From Taxawa tesnikishii (nom. ined.) (taxonomy: Eukaryota; Ascomycota; Dothideomycetes; Dothideales): 64,000 nucleotides of DNA. The DNA is taken from NCBI GenBank assembly GCA_030247885.1, contig JAPDRO010000005.1:248001-312000 (forward strand), in the 5' to 3' direction. The notes below the pieces were generated by a model. The model saw only the letters and a list, made by a program, of their open reading frames with translations, had not been told where the DNA came from and did not search any database. Below, piece by piece: positions 23,643 to 35,453 of the stretch. The translations under genes were made by a program, and so were the position numbers. How positions within the stretch are numbered: position 1 is the first letter of the stretch; each line of letters begins with the position of its first letter.

Positions 23643-24683
23643 TCAGATCACAACGGCTCGGGCAGTCGCGCCCTCGGCTCTCACCACAGCTTCAACCATC
23701 GGCTTTCGCACAACCACTCTTTCCGTTTTCGAAGCCTGCTGGAGCCTCTCCTTCACTCTGTCCCTCTCGCCCTCGCCCTCTCCTTTCTGGCGTGGCTCCC
23801 TAACCATGACATCCAACACCACCTCCACCTCTCCCCTCTTCAACACAATGTTCCCCACGCCCTCGAATCCCCACTTCCCGTACATGGACAGATTACTCAC
23901 GTGACTGCTCTCTAGATACGCCGCCCTGCCCTCTACATCCGCGCGCCGCAACACTCCCTCGACGACCGCTCTCGCGTACCCCTTTCCCCGTGCGCTAGGC
24001 CGCGTGCCCAGGTAGACGAGGTAGTAGGAGTTCTCGTCGCGCGGGCCGAGCGTGGCGGCTTTGGTGGAGTGGAGCAATGGTGCGAATTCGGCGAAGAAGC
24101 GCGTGCGGCCCTCCGGTGAGAGACGGTAGCGGAGCCGCCACATTCCCGAGAGGAGCATGGTGGCGAGGCCGTCGGTGTGCGTACCCGGTGGCATCCTGTT
24201 GCAGGTGCGTCAGTGATGGCCCAAAGACCCTCACGTCGTAAAGACCCATGTATGATCAGCGCAATAGGAAAGGAAGACAACTCACCATAGTGCGACACAG
24301 CCATAGTTCGGACCGACCGTCAGGACGAGACCGTTCATGATATGCGCGTAGGTGATATACTCCATCATACTGACGTGCAGTGCCCACCGTTGCTCCTCGG
24401 TCCAGTGTTCACGGTCCGGCGTGTGCGTGAAGTAGCGCGCCACTGCATCCTCTCTGAACGCTTCCGCGAGGCAGAGTGCGGCTTGCTTGCACTCGTTTTT
24501 GGCCACCACACGGACGCCTTCACCCCACGTGTTGCCCGTGTCGCCAGCAGCAGTGCCCGTGGCCGTGGCCGTGGCCGTGGCCGTCAGTTTCAATTCGAGA
24601 TCATGATCCTTGATGGGCCTGTTCAAGGCTGGGTTCTGCTGCTGAGGGATGATGGAGACTGGAGATACGAATGATTTCTCCAT
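23643..24683 (-). CDS. GNAT-family N-acetyltransferase, 316 aa
   Basis: Two exons: 24286-24683 and 23643-24195, with a 90-nt intron joining GCVALW to MPPGTHTDG. The N-terminal 45 residues contain a Thr-Ala run from a GGCCGT repeat. The fold's core is clear: WGEGVRVVAKNE, VGPNYGCVALW, then SYYLVYLGTRPSARGKGYA with the acetyl-CoA loop R-G-K-G-Y-A (consensus Q/R-x-x-G-x-G/A). AAYLESSHVSNLSMYGKWGFE follows, the usual beta5-alpha4 end of GNAT proteins. It resembles small-molecule acetyltransferases of filamentous fungi. The acceptor is unknown. The C-terminal ~60 residues are highly charged (GEGEGERDRVKERL). Confidence 0.85.
24553..24586. repeat. 6-bp coding repeat (GGCCGT)n inside the GNAT gene
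   Basis: About five copies encode alternating Thr and Ala on the minus strand. The copy number may vary between strains. Confidence 0.8.
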
Positions 24684-25813
24684 GTTGCGGATTGGGTATT
24701 GATTCGTTTACTAAGTGGGATGAATGTGCGTCCGGTGCGTTTGTGAATGCTGACGGCAAACGACATCAATATAACTGGTGGACAATGGAGGGGTGGCCCG
24801 ATGGCAATGAAGCTGCAAAGCAAATGTGGGCAGTTGTATAGAGTAAGACGATTGGACGGAAGGGAGTTTGATTTTGCGAGTATGGAAGCAGTAGGTAGCG
24901 AAGCAGTAGATAGCGAAGCAGTAGATAGCGAAGCAGTGAATAGCGAAGCAGTGACCTCGATAACAATGAAATGAAACAGACATAGTAGAGGAGGATGGAT
25001 TTATATACGTTAACCCCCGTAAGCTCAAAGGCGTGGGGTAGTACTCGTAAAGGCAATGCCATGCGAACCTAGATGCATCATGCATGAGCTGGCGTACGCG
25101 TGCCGACCTGTCAACCCCGAGGCCCGCATGATAGTGGCTTGTACTGTGTCGGATCACAAATCCAACTGGATGACAGACCGTCGTTCCATTGACGCTGCTC
25201 AACCTGGCACGAGGCGACGTGGCGGCATCGAGCGGCTTTCGGTCTGACGGTTGTGTACTGCAACGAATACTGTCAAACGATAACACTCCCGTGGGAATGC
25301 AGACACAATGATTCAAGAAGCTGTGGTGAAGATAAGGACAGAAGAAGAGTTCAGCCCCGCTTGTACTTTCCGAAAAGGGAGTAGCCTAGTCGGATACAGT
25401 TGGATTGGGAGGGTCATGTGCTCAGTCAGTACGGAACTGTGGACATAGAACATGGGATTGACGCGCCATCGTCTATTGCTCCTTGGTGAGCTTACAAATG
25501 GACGTCTTTGATGAGCGGTAGTCCATTCTTGTTTTAGATAAAGCATGATTCTGCGAGATAGCAGCGCAGCGTATGTACGTACGATCGAGCAAAGCGGGGA
25601 GATTAGATGGATACATTGTGAGTGCATCATAGCGCTTGGAACTATATAGAAGGAAGTCAAGCAAGACGTGGTACACTCGAACCCTCTTTAGCAAGACCGC
25701 AACATCTCCAATGGGCTTTCGCATGTCCTGCATGCACTGTACGCTATGTGACCTATCGTTCCTCCATGCTTTTGACAGGCCGTCTCATCACGTGAATAAT
25801 TATAGACTCAATG
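24684..25813. other. Intergenic with a 15-bp minisatellite
   Basis: No gene recognised. Apparent minus-strand peptides with repeated FAIYC arise from the minisatellite. Confidence 0.5.
24885..24954. repeat. 15-bp minisatellite, 4.7 copies
   Basis: The unit is GAAGCAGTAGATAGC. Copies one and four differ by single bases. It lies about 200 bp upstream of the GNAT start codon. Confidence 0.9.
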
Positions 25814-27588
25814 CTAGATGCCCGAAGAGCGGCGAGCATGTTGCGTCCTCAAAAACTCCTCGTCAAAATAATCGGAGCTTGCTGGCGGGTCTGTGCATAG
25901 GAGATTGTCATGGTGGTCTTCGTGCAGACGTTGATTCGCATCATGCGGGCCTTTGTTGCAGCAGCTTGCTTGGCACGAACCATGAGATAATGGTTTCAAA
26001 GCGCTCACGTGGAGAGGTTGCCGTGATGTTGGTGTGCTGCCCTGTTGCGGCCGCTTCATTGCGTAGGAGCTTTGTTGTGAACTCTCCCCTTTCGGCGTGC
26101 TTTGGCTCAGAGAACTGGGCTGCCCAGCCGAAGCCTCCACTTGCGTTATGGCCTCGCCGCGGACTCGCGTGGGTGGTGGCGTTAGATGTTTCGAGAATCC
26201 TTGTCTCGAGGTAGTTCGCAGCAGGCCTTCAGTCTCGATTTTCCCCGGCGCGTAAGATTTACCTCGAGATTGGAGGAGGAACGTATATCAACTAATTTAG
26301 CAATGGCTCTTCCGACAGGCTTGTTTTCTTTGTCAGTGTCTGTTTCTTTCCGTTGACTCCATCGAGGAGCAACCTTCTCGGGAACCCTCACCGATCGCGA
26401 AGGCTGCAGCTGCTGGCGTTCGGGGATCGGAGCCATATGGTCCTCACGGTTTCCCGCGTCCTCAACTCTATCGCTGGATGTTGCCATGGTACCAAGCAGC
26501 TGGTCAATGTCAATGCCCGCGAGCCTCTCAAGATCTTCGAGAGGATCGATGTCGTCCTCTGCCTCTGACTGTTCCTGTTCTTCTTGGGCAGCAGATGTTG
26601 ATCTCCGCTGTCTTGGCTGACTGTCATCCTCAATGTACATTTGCTCGAACGTGCGTGGATCCGAGGTAAGCTGGCGTGCCTGGTGGCCGTCTTCAGAGTC
26701 AGAATCAGAGACGTCTCGTTGGGCCCTATACGGAAGTTGCGATGGCAGTTCATCAACCGCGCTGTCATCATTGGCTTCTTGTTGTGCTCCAGTCTCGCCA
26801 TCGTCATTTCGGGATCTTGAGGATATGGAGGACGATTGAGAAGAGGTTGAGATGACCTTTCTTCGATCCGCATCCGCCTTTGAAACACCCTGAACAGAGC
26901 CAGAGTCTTCCATACCATCGTCATCCTCTTCATCTCCGTCGTTTCTGTCATCATGCCCGTCATCCTCTTCTTCGTCTTCAGCAAGAGCTTCAGACGCCAC
27001 CAAAATCGTGTCAGAACTCTCACTGGTCGGTCTGTCATTGCTTGATATCGACACTCTGCGTTTCTTACTTTTCTTGACAGTGTGACTAGCATCTGGTGGG
27101 AAAACCCTTTTATGATGCACTCTTAGGGCTGAGTCTTGAGGATGATGTGTTTTGCGATATTCAACATATCTTGTAGCGGCTGTCCTCTCGGAGCGCCTGG
27201 TTGCCTTGGGGTCCAGGGCTCGCGTCGTGGGTGGTGGAGTTGTTGGGCCTTCGCTCTCCGCACCATACTCGTTCTCACTTTGGCTGTCATCTCCACTTAG
27301 GTATATGGCTTCATCCTCCTCTTCGCTCTCATCGTCTCTAGACTTCGAGTGTCGTAGTGCAGCTCGAGTACGTCTGTTGCGATCGAAGTCTGGGTGATAT
27401 TTCATATCGTACATGGATGGGGAGTCTGCACGGTACCCTCTCCTGGCTTGTCTTGTAACATGTCGCGTGCCGTCCTCAGACTCGTCACCCATCCTGATTC
27501 CCTTTGCCAGGAGAATGTTGCCCGGATCAAGCCCTATGAGAGTCCTTTTGACTGTGCCAGAGCGGCATCTGCTCCGAGGCTGGTGCAT
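25814..27588 (-). CDS. Uncharacterised acidic, probably nuclear protein, 554 aa
   Basis: Exon 1 is 26263-27588. A 110-nt intron with donor GTAAAT and a CTAAC branch site leads to exon 2 at 25814-26152, joining SSSNLE to AITQVEAS. The intron is inferred from signals and frame. Without it the protein ends at 26182. The sequence is mostly disordered, with long Asp/Glu/Ser blocks (EDEEEDDGHDDRNDGDEEDDD) and a basic patch VKKSKKRR that may be a nuclear signal. DPLEDLERLAGIDIDQLLGTM looks like a short amphipathic helix. No known domain is recognised. Composition suggests a chromatin- or nucleolus-associated factor, but no function can be assigned. The start could also be the later ATG at the MGDESEDG segment. 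Confidence 0.6.
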
Positions 27589-28232
27589 TGCGACTGCAGC
27601 AGATAGTCAGTGATTAGCCCGACAGTAGTGAAACGATTGAACAGTACCTCAAGGCGACTCCTGTCGCTATATTGCATCGGCTTGAACTGAGCAACGAAAG
27701 CAGAACAAGTGTGAAAGGTCGCGCCGAGGTATGTTGCGCTTGGAGTCGAATGATCAATGGCTGTCGAGCAAAAATGATAGTGAAAGTGAAAAGTTCGTGA
27801 TGAGCCAAGAGACATGAAAGGAAAGAGCGATACAGGAACGAGGCAGACGCGACAATCCGCGTCGGCAACGCGACCATCCTGGCCGCCATGTCAAGCTTTT
27901 GCAGTCCCAAGAATGCTTACGTGTTGTTGTAACAGGAAGCTTATGAGAGACCCTTCATCCAAATGACAAAAGCAGTGCTATGCATACGACTACACCGAAC
28001 CATGTGACATGTGAAATGCACGGGGCCTTGAATCATCAGCAAATGACATCGAATGGTATATGCAAGTAAAAGGCAGCAGTAAGGGTAAAAGGTGATCAAC
28101 TCCCAACTCAATCCTCTCCAGTCAATCAGCCAAAGGTCAGCAAAGGACCTGCAATACACCACCAACTCCAACGCTTTGCCCCCGCTAGAACGCATGGTAC
28201 AGGCAAACAAGAAAGCGACGTCCAACTCGTCC
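27589..28232. other. Gap between two minus-strand genes
   Basis: Contains the upstream region of the acidic-protein gene and the 3' region of the next gene. Nothing else supported. Confidence 0.5.
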
Positions 28233-29248
28233 TCAATTAGCAGCGACGGCAAACCCTCGTGGCATCCGGCGAAACGCAGCCGGGTTGAAGTCCATCTCCG
28301 CCTCACTCTCGTCGTCGTCAACCTCCAATGCGTCCATGATCGGTGGCGTGGCAATGGTGGGGACGGTCACCTTGATGGGAATCGGAGTGGACTCTGCGGC
28401 AGCGGCAGCCTGCTTCTCGGCATCGAACCGCTGCTGCTCAGCACTGATGCGCTTCTTCTCCTCGGCGTCAGTCCTCAATCTTTGTGATTGTGCTTGGCTG
28501 ATCGTCCGGACGCTCTCGAGGTGCTGGCGGACAATATCCAGCTCATCCCCACACCCGCCATCTCGAAGGAACAGGTGTGCAGCTTGTTCACAGAGGGCCT
28601 GACACTTCTCCAATGCAGCATCAGCGACGTCGTAGACCTGCGTCTTCTGGTTGATCTTGTCCAGGTCGGGAAGGCCGGTGACAAGTCGACCCTTCTGCAT
28701 GCCATCTCTACCCTTGTAGCCGATCGTGAACTCTTTGTCCTCGTCGTCTTCCTCATCACTGCAGCACTCATCTTCCATTGCCTGCATCCGTGCCGTCATC
28801 TTGCCCTTCCGTAGCTGCCCTCTTCCGGCACCAATATTGCGCACGATGGCCTCGAACGATTTTGGGTTTCGGAGTCGTAGTAGACAACAGCCACCTTACG
28901 TGCACGGTACTTGAACAGGCCACTTGCTCTGCCAGAGAGTATAGACATGGCCTTCCGCTTGACCGGTAGGAGCCGACCTTGTGATGCTACGCAAGGCTTG
29001 GTGTCTCTGCTGGCCGCTGCAGAAGTCGGCGCCATCACCGCGACGTTCGTTGCTGAAGGCAGAGGATCATCGTTCGGTCGGAGACTCTCCATGGACGTGG
29101 ACTTCCGGGGCTTGGCATTCTGCTCCTCCGCGGCACCGTACTGCTGCTGGTTGTTCTTGGCCTTTTGCGATATGCGTTCGAGATCGGCTATCCAGGCGGG
29201 CACATTGCTGACAAGGTACTCGAAGCACTTGAGAGCGTCTTCAGACAT
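28233..29248 (-). CDS. Uncharacterised conserved-looking protein, one base out of frame at an A run
   Basis: The start at 29248 gives MSEDALKCFEYLVSNVPAWIADLE, a helical N-terminus, then a basic stretch and RKVAVVYYDSETQ. At 28860-28863 (four A on the minus strand) the frame slips. One more A would read QKSFEAIVRNIGAGRGQLRKGKMTARM and continue to the stop at 28233. The second half has an acidic block (DECCSDEEDDEDKEF), then a long helix likely to form a coiled coil (SQAQSQRLRTDAEEKKRISAEQQRFDAEKQ). The C-terminal tail has an acidic segment and ends MPRGFAVAAN. I do not recognise the family. Strong codon continuity on both sides of the slip argues that the gene is real and probably whole. Confidence 0.65.
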
Positions 29249-32200
29249 CTGGTATGATTGCGTTCATCAATCCAGTTGAAGGCGTGGTCGTAACAATGCG
29301 GTGAACCGTGCAGCGCCTGTAGGAGGGCCACGGCCGGAGAAATGGTTGTTGCGCTGGTTGGCGTTGAAAGGAGATGGTTGTCTCTGTCGGGGCGCTGCAG
29401 CGCGCAGGAGAGCACAAAGAAAGGCGCGGATTGGTATGTGTATGTGTATGTGTGTGTGTATGTGTGTGTGGTGTGGAATGAAGTGGTACTCGTAGACAAG
29501 CTGTAGGTATGCAAGCGCGGGCCGCAGGCGAGTATGTAGGTGTAGTCGATGCCGCGATGGCGCTATCTTCGGAGATGCCCCGAGCGCAAAACAGCGTCGT
29601 CGATGCAGAGGAATTTCAAATACCACACATAAGGCTAATGTCGAGCCTGCAGATCCCTACTCTGTGCATGCTCCCCTTTGCAGCGAGCGCATTTGGGAAA
29701 GCAGGCGGGCCGCAGCGGCAGCGGCACAGCAAAAACCGCAAAGCAAGGCTCGCCCTTGCACACGCTCATTCAATCTATCTGCTGCACAACCATTGGCCAA
29801 GCACATGAGCGTTCACCAACTTTCCGCCAATCTACGGTCGGTCAAGAAGCGCCGTCGGTTGTCACAATGCCCTGTGCCGCACGTCGGGAGTATCACGACA
29901 TGCAAGAGACGTCTCCCGCAACACACACCTCCATCTCCTGTCGCATCTCTACTCTAGATTGATTCAAGGTGCGACAGCCGGGACGAGCCTGTGCTTGTGC
30001 GTCTGACTGGGGTGGGAGTGATCGTGGAGAAGGAGAAGGGCTGGCCTGAGATGCCGATGCTTCAACGGCGAAGCTTACGGCCATAGGGAAGGAAGGAGAC
30101 GGACATGCCCGAGACGGCGCATGCAACGACAGCAGGCCGGAAAAGCCGAACTCCTCAGCATCCCTGCTAGCGCCGCTCTACTTCGCTTCTTTCTTCCTTT
30201 TTGGCCGGACTTACCATTGTGTCGGCACCGCGCCTTCGATGGCTGCCTGCACGACATTCGAGAGTACGGCCGAGCGTTTCGATGGCTAGTAAAACGGGTG
30301 CAAAGGCCCGCTACGATAGATTTCTCGAAAAACGATGCGTGCTTATCCAACCGCTGTGCAGACAGCAGCCGTGAGCAGATAGATCTGCCGGAAAGAAATT
30401 CTGCGGGACGCCAGGACAGAGCGCGCGAGCGGGAGACATGGCCGTGTTGGAATTACTTCGAACTTGAACAATGAGTGGGTGCCTGCTCCACGAGAGATTG
30501 GACGATCTGGTAGCACCTGCATGCATCCGGCCCGCAGTGTGACAAATGATGCACGCGATGACTTCGGGAGACAGCCTGTACCACGTCGTCGGTACGTCCG
30601 ATCGCAGGGGGAGGGGGGCCAGGGTGTACATGGAATCTTGCTTGCCATGGCGGTTTGACGATGCTGCTTGGCCTCGAGCATTCATTTCAACAACCAAGTC
30701 ACATGGCTGCGGCAAGCCCAAGGTATACCGTACTAACACGTACAGAGGTGTGAGGGTGATTCAACGTCTCCGCAATCAATGTCACATATGCGTGAAACGC
30801 TGGCCAGCGAGTCATCAACACCACGACGTGAGCGTCTCCTGCTGTCAAGCTTGTAGCCGGTATGCGGTGTGCTCTGCTACTGAATGACAGCGCGACGGTC
30901 CGGCAGCGGGTCTGCCAGGAATACTTGGCCGAGAACGGCACAGATCGGGTTTGACTTCACCTGCGCAGTCTACTGCGTCTCTCGACGCAAATGCTAGGAT
31001 GTCATGGGCCACACTGGTTAATGGCAGCCCCCATTTTGTCAAGGCCGTCGGCTGTGAGGAATTCTGATCACGAATTGGAGAAAACGCCCAGTTTCATCAG
31101 TTCGCTGACGAGGCCCTGCCATGGGAGGCAGCGAGTCCGCGTCATGAAGGTGGATACCTCTGTCCGGTATTGCATGCAACAGCGAGCCTTGACGATCGAA
31201 TGCGAAGGAAAACAAGTTCGACTTAGACTGGAATCAGAAGCAGCTCATGAAGCCGCCCGCCTTGATCTAGCTTGACAGTTGCAACGGACAGGGAACCACC
31301 CGATTAGTGTCGCCGTTGATCGCCTTCCCGCAACGCTGCGTTGCAAGTCTACCCTAGGCTTTTGATGAACCCCCCCCCTGTCTTCATGGATTTCAAATTG
31401 TGTTGTTGTAGGCTGTTTGACTTTCCTGTCTGAAGCGCGCGAAAGCTGACCACGGGACGACGACGACAAACACAGATCATCCTTGACTAGACGTCGCCAT
31501 TCTGAGCCGCTTGCTGTCCCAATCCACCAGATCCTGCAAGGAGTGCAATGCATTGCTCTGAGACAACAAGGATGCGGAAGAGGGTACTGGCAGTCTTCTG
31601 CTCGCGTTTTTCGTAGTTCTTCATTGGATGGATCAACGTTACCCTGGCTCTGTGATCATCAGCAGCATTCCCAGTAGCGGTCTGCCTAGTAAGTTTAGTG
31701 AATCTGGTCAGTCCATCACCTACATTACACCTTCGTTTTCCCGTCTTTTCCATTCCCTTTCTTGTTGCCTGGCTTGGCGAATGGCTCAATGCCATTCTTT
31801 GCAGAACAGCGTGCCGTATGAGTTCAGGGTATTGAAGAGCGGCACTGCACGTTCGATGCTGCAGCATTGCATGCACGAGAGGTAGATTCATTCAGCGGAT
31901 CATCCTTGTACTTACAGTACAATCTCGCTTCGTGCAGACAAGTAACCCTAAGCGTTCTGATAGTTTTCCACCGGCCTGCTGCTGGCACCAGATGCCGGGG
32001 TTCTTGATGGACGAAGATTAGTAAACGGGCCGGAGTGCGCAGCGCATCGGGACTGTCTCCTGCACCACCCTGATCGACGTCGAGAACGTCTCACCTATGA
32101 ACAGTACCGGTTGACAGCTAGAGCTTGTGCACAGCGGCATCAAGACTACTACTTCGTGGTTTTCTGGAGTCCGCAAATGTGATCCCTGATGGAAAAACAT

Positions 32201-32951
32201 GACCCTCTTAAGACTGAGAATCCATCCAGAACCGGCTTCCGAGATGGGGTGTTCATACTCTGCGAATTTGCAACTTGAAAGGAGTCGTTCATTATACGAA
32301 GGGACATAATCGTTGGAAATGTTCGTTTTTACAAGTCCCCCTTTTCGGTTCTGGCCTACGATATGAGTTTCGATGCTCCCAGCCGTAACATCGTCCAACT
32401 ACAGAGAAGCATTGCCGGTTGACCGGAGTGTGAGACCAATGGACGACTCGTTTCATCATCTGGAAACAGCCCTCGAACACCACCGTGGCAGTTCGCCGAG
32501 TTTGTGGAGCAGATGCCGGCAGACCAGAGACGGGGTGAGGGTGCAAGCAGGCGGCATTGCGAGAACCGACGATCGAGCAACCCCGTTATCATACATACGA
32601 ACTAGTTGTCATAATGTCTCTTCTCCACGTTGGAAGGTGAAAGCGCGAAAAGGAGCGTCTCGGGGGTCCTTGTAAGTGCCAGTATTGCCAAGGCTGAGGA
32701 TAGGCGACAGTCTCAATTGGACAAGGACTGCAATCTGACCACTCGGGACCGATACTGAAGTCCTGCAACTATGCTGGGTTATCTATTCCTCCCATGCCCC
32801 GAGAAATTCGGCGAGAACCATAGAGGCCACGTTCAGGATGGTTATCAGGGAAAATGCACCGGCGATGGCGATGTGCTCATGTTTGACACAATCTCTTTCT
32901 AAAGAAGTAATTCACCATGTTGGATGCGACAACGATCCTCGAGGCCTGAGA
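29249..32951. other. 3.7-kb gene desert, no gene recognised
   Basis: Open frames on both strands are short and overlapping without family features. It includes a TG/TATG microsatellite at 29434-29474. I see no terminal repeats and no polymerase, integrase or transposase motif that would mark a mobile element. It may contain further decayed genes, as the ammonium transporter remnant begins at its right edge. Confidence 0.45.
29434..29474. repeat. TG/TATG microsatellite
   Basis: Imperfect GTATGTGTATGTGTGTG pattern about 190 bp upstream of the minus-strand gene that starts at 29248. Confidence 0.85.
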
Positions 32952-34270
32952 CGCCTGGAGCTTGACCGACACGGCCTTCATCCTCGTCTGCAGTGTCTTC
33001 TGCTGGCCCATCGTGCCTGCTATCGGTCTTGGAAATTCTGGTTACTCGATACGACATGGTGGGCTGGCTTCTTTCATGCTGGCCCTGTTGGTCGTCGGAG
33101 TCTGCACGACCTAAAGGTGGTTCATCGGGTACACGCTTGCCTACGGAGAGGGCGGTAACGGGGTGACTGGTAGTCCGCAGAACATCTTTCACATCGAAGT
33201 CCTTGCTGACCCGGTGGGCACGATCCCAGCTATCCTGAACCTTCGTATGTGTCCCATAGTTGATCCATACAGCGGAGTGACAGAGCGTACCAACACGGTC
33301 GCCGTATGGCTGTGGACTACTATCGTGTGCTATCCACCTGCAGACATAATATGGGGTGGAGGTTTTCTTAGCGAGCTAGGCGTGTGCTCGATTTTGCCGG
33401 AGGAACTCCCGTACGAATTTGCAGCGGTGCAACAGCAACAGCTCTCAGCGTTTACTTATCCTACCCCGTGTTCCGCCCGCGCAAGTCCTCCTTGCGGACA
33501 CCCTCCCATCTGGCATTCGGTGTGCCATTCGCTGGTTTTGATCGTTAGCTGAGGCCCCTGGCTCGCCTTCGATGCCGGCAAGACCCTGAGTGCACCTCAT
33601 GTCTGTCGTGGCGCTCTATGTCACCAACCTCTGCGTTGCTGCCGGACCTATGACTCGGGCTTGCACGACATTCTTCGACACCGGCAAACGGTCGCTGGAC
33701 CCTACCCTCCTGTTCTGGTACTGGTCATGATCACGCCATGGCTGGTTTCATCGATACAACCACCGCGTTCTTCTTCGGTATAGGAGGGGCCCTCAATTTG
33801 TCGCCAGGCACTGAGGATCAAGTTCACCAAGATGACGGAGCGCATGCGTTGGATTGACAATGGCGAGTTTTTCGCCACACGCTCTGCTGGCGGTTTCTGC
33901 GCAACCACTGTCACGGACCTCTTTGCCCGAACGGAAGTCGCAGCGAGCGTATGACGGAGTGATGGGAATCTTTGGTGGCGTCTTCTTTAATGGAAACATT
34001 ATGCAGCCCGGCGTGCAACTCCTGGAGGCCGTAATTGGGTTTACGTGGTCGTTCTGCGCTCCATACCTCCTAATCGCACTCAATGACTGTGTGCCGGGAC
34101 TGGAAGTTCTAGCGGAGGGTAAATTGCTTTTGGCTGGGTGACATGCAGCGGACGCTAATGCAGACTGTTATGCAGTCAAGGACGTAATGGTCGGTATGGA
34201 CGCCTGCCGAATGGATGAGTCGCTTTACGAAGCCCAGTGGGAGGGCGAGAACGACTATCAAGCTTGTTCG
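32952..34270 (+). pseudogene. Decayed Mep/Amt ammonium transporter
   Basis: Pieces of several plus-strand frames line up in order with an ammonium transporter: DTAFILVC...WPIVPAIGL with GGLASFMLALL; WFIGYTLAYGEGGNG and SPQNIFHIEVLADPVGTIPAIL; WTTIV and WGGGFLSELGVLDFAGGTPV; then HLAFG. Further on come FIDTTTAFFFG, GVFFNGNIMQPGVQLLEAVIGFTWSF and DESLYEAQWEGE. The family signature DFAGGTPVxI is clear, but the pore histidine that follows it is Arg. Stops and frame changes interrupt the gene many times, and the first transmembrane segment and start are not found. It differs strongly from the intact transporter at 47.2 kb, so it is an old paralogue and not a recent copy. In life it would have carried ammonium across the plasma membrane. 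Confidence 0.88.
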
Positions 34271-34350
34271 ACAGGTGTTCAGTTGCTGTGAGCTGAACGA
34301 TGTTCCCCGCCCGACTGCGCCCGCTCCATGAACCTGGTTGATTGTTGAAG

Positions 34351-34386
34351 CCTGTTCACCCTGTTCGCCCTGTTCACCCTGTTCAC
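34351..34386. repeat. 9-bp tandem repeat, 4 copies (CCTGTTCAC)
   Basis: Four head-to-tail units; the second has one change. It lies 80 bp after the transporter remnant. Confidence 0.9.
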
Positions 34387-34888
34387 CCCTGGTGACAAGA
34401 CGCTAGTCATACCGCACCTTTGTGGGAAGCTAGATCACATGTCAGCGTTTTGTCTGTACTCTATAGTCGTTAAGGAAACCTCTAGGGGCAGGCTTAGCAG
34501 CCTGGATGGACCGTTGCTAACCGTCAGTCTCCATCCTGCGCTACATGACATTTTGTTGTACCGTTTAGGCCGTCGACCTATTGTCTCAGGTCCTGCTGTC
34601 ATGTCAGGTCATGATCTTTAACCCTTCGGGAGATCGCGCCAGTCCGCGCCGTACGTGACATATTTCGTTGACCAAAAAGGAAGGTCCATTGGATGAAGGA
34701 CGTCGGAATGTGCAACGTCGGGGCCCTCCGACAGTGCCTGTTGTTGAAATTATACAACCTGGTGCATTGAGATTTGTCGTTACCTATGATCTGTACCTCT
34801 GTACCTCTGTGTCATGTGTAGGTGTAAATGCTCGTTGATGTGCGAGGGTTGATGTGTCTTGCTGGGTCGAGAGGTTCCGAGACGGCTC

Positions 34889-34916
34889 TAGGCCGCCGCC
34901 TTTAGGCCGCCGCCTT
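34889..34916. repeat. 14-bp direct duplication
   Basis: Two adjacent perfect copies of TAGGCCGCCGCCTT in intergenic DNA. Confidence 0.9.
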
Positions 34917-35453
34917 CTGCAGGGTCCTATTCCAGAACTTCGCTGTTGTACGTTTGTCTCCCGCCAAACCACATCGAGTCGCAACGTTCCCTAAAGACAC
35001 AAGAAATAATCCACGTCGGACGATAACGCCCGTGTAGCTGTTCTGACTCGCGGTAGGTGGCAAAGAGGCCTTTGAGGCTCTGTTAGAGTTTCGCTAGTGT
35101 TACTGCCCGCAATGCCTCGGCCGCACATCTCCAGGAATCTGGTTCTCGCTTCTCGTTGCTTCTGTATGCAGGACCGTAGTCACCCAACTCCTCGCTCCGG
35201 CTCAAGCTTCGCAGTGTAGGGTACCATGTATCATGCATAAATATTGTCCTATAACCACGAATCGACCCAGCCCGAGACCCCGGACCTCGCCATAGAGGTA
35301 TGGCCACCACCTCACAATAAAGACAACCGACTACCGAAACCGAATGCCAGTTAAGACATGCTGACTGAATGTTGAATCGAGACCGAAGACCTCATTGAGC
35401 GATTTCTGCATTGGTGACTGTGGAGGGAGCAAGCCAGGCGCAAAGAAAGCGTC

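Larger units (their letters stand above)
34271..35453. other. Intergenic with short tandem repeats
   Basis: No gene recognised. Repeats at 34351-34386 and 34889-34916 are listed separately. Confidence 0.5.

Noticed and set aside
24711-25316. Minus-strand open frame with repeated FAIYC
   Set aside because: The repeats come from the 15-bp minisatellite; no other support.
25636-26214. Plus-strand open frame of 192 codons
   Set aside because: Antisense to the second exon of the acidic-protein gene; no family features.
32018-32398. Minus-strand open frame of 126 codons
   Set aside because: Looks partly protein-like but I cannot tie it to any family or extend it by splicing.
29249-35453. Possible retroelement or DNA transposon in the gene desert
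   Set aside because: No terminal repeats, target duplications or polymerase, integrase or transposase motifs found by eye; the only identifiable content is the ammonium transporter remnant.
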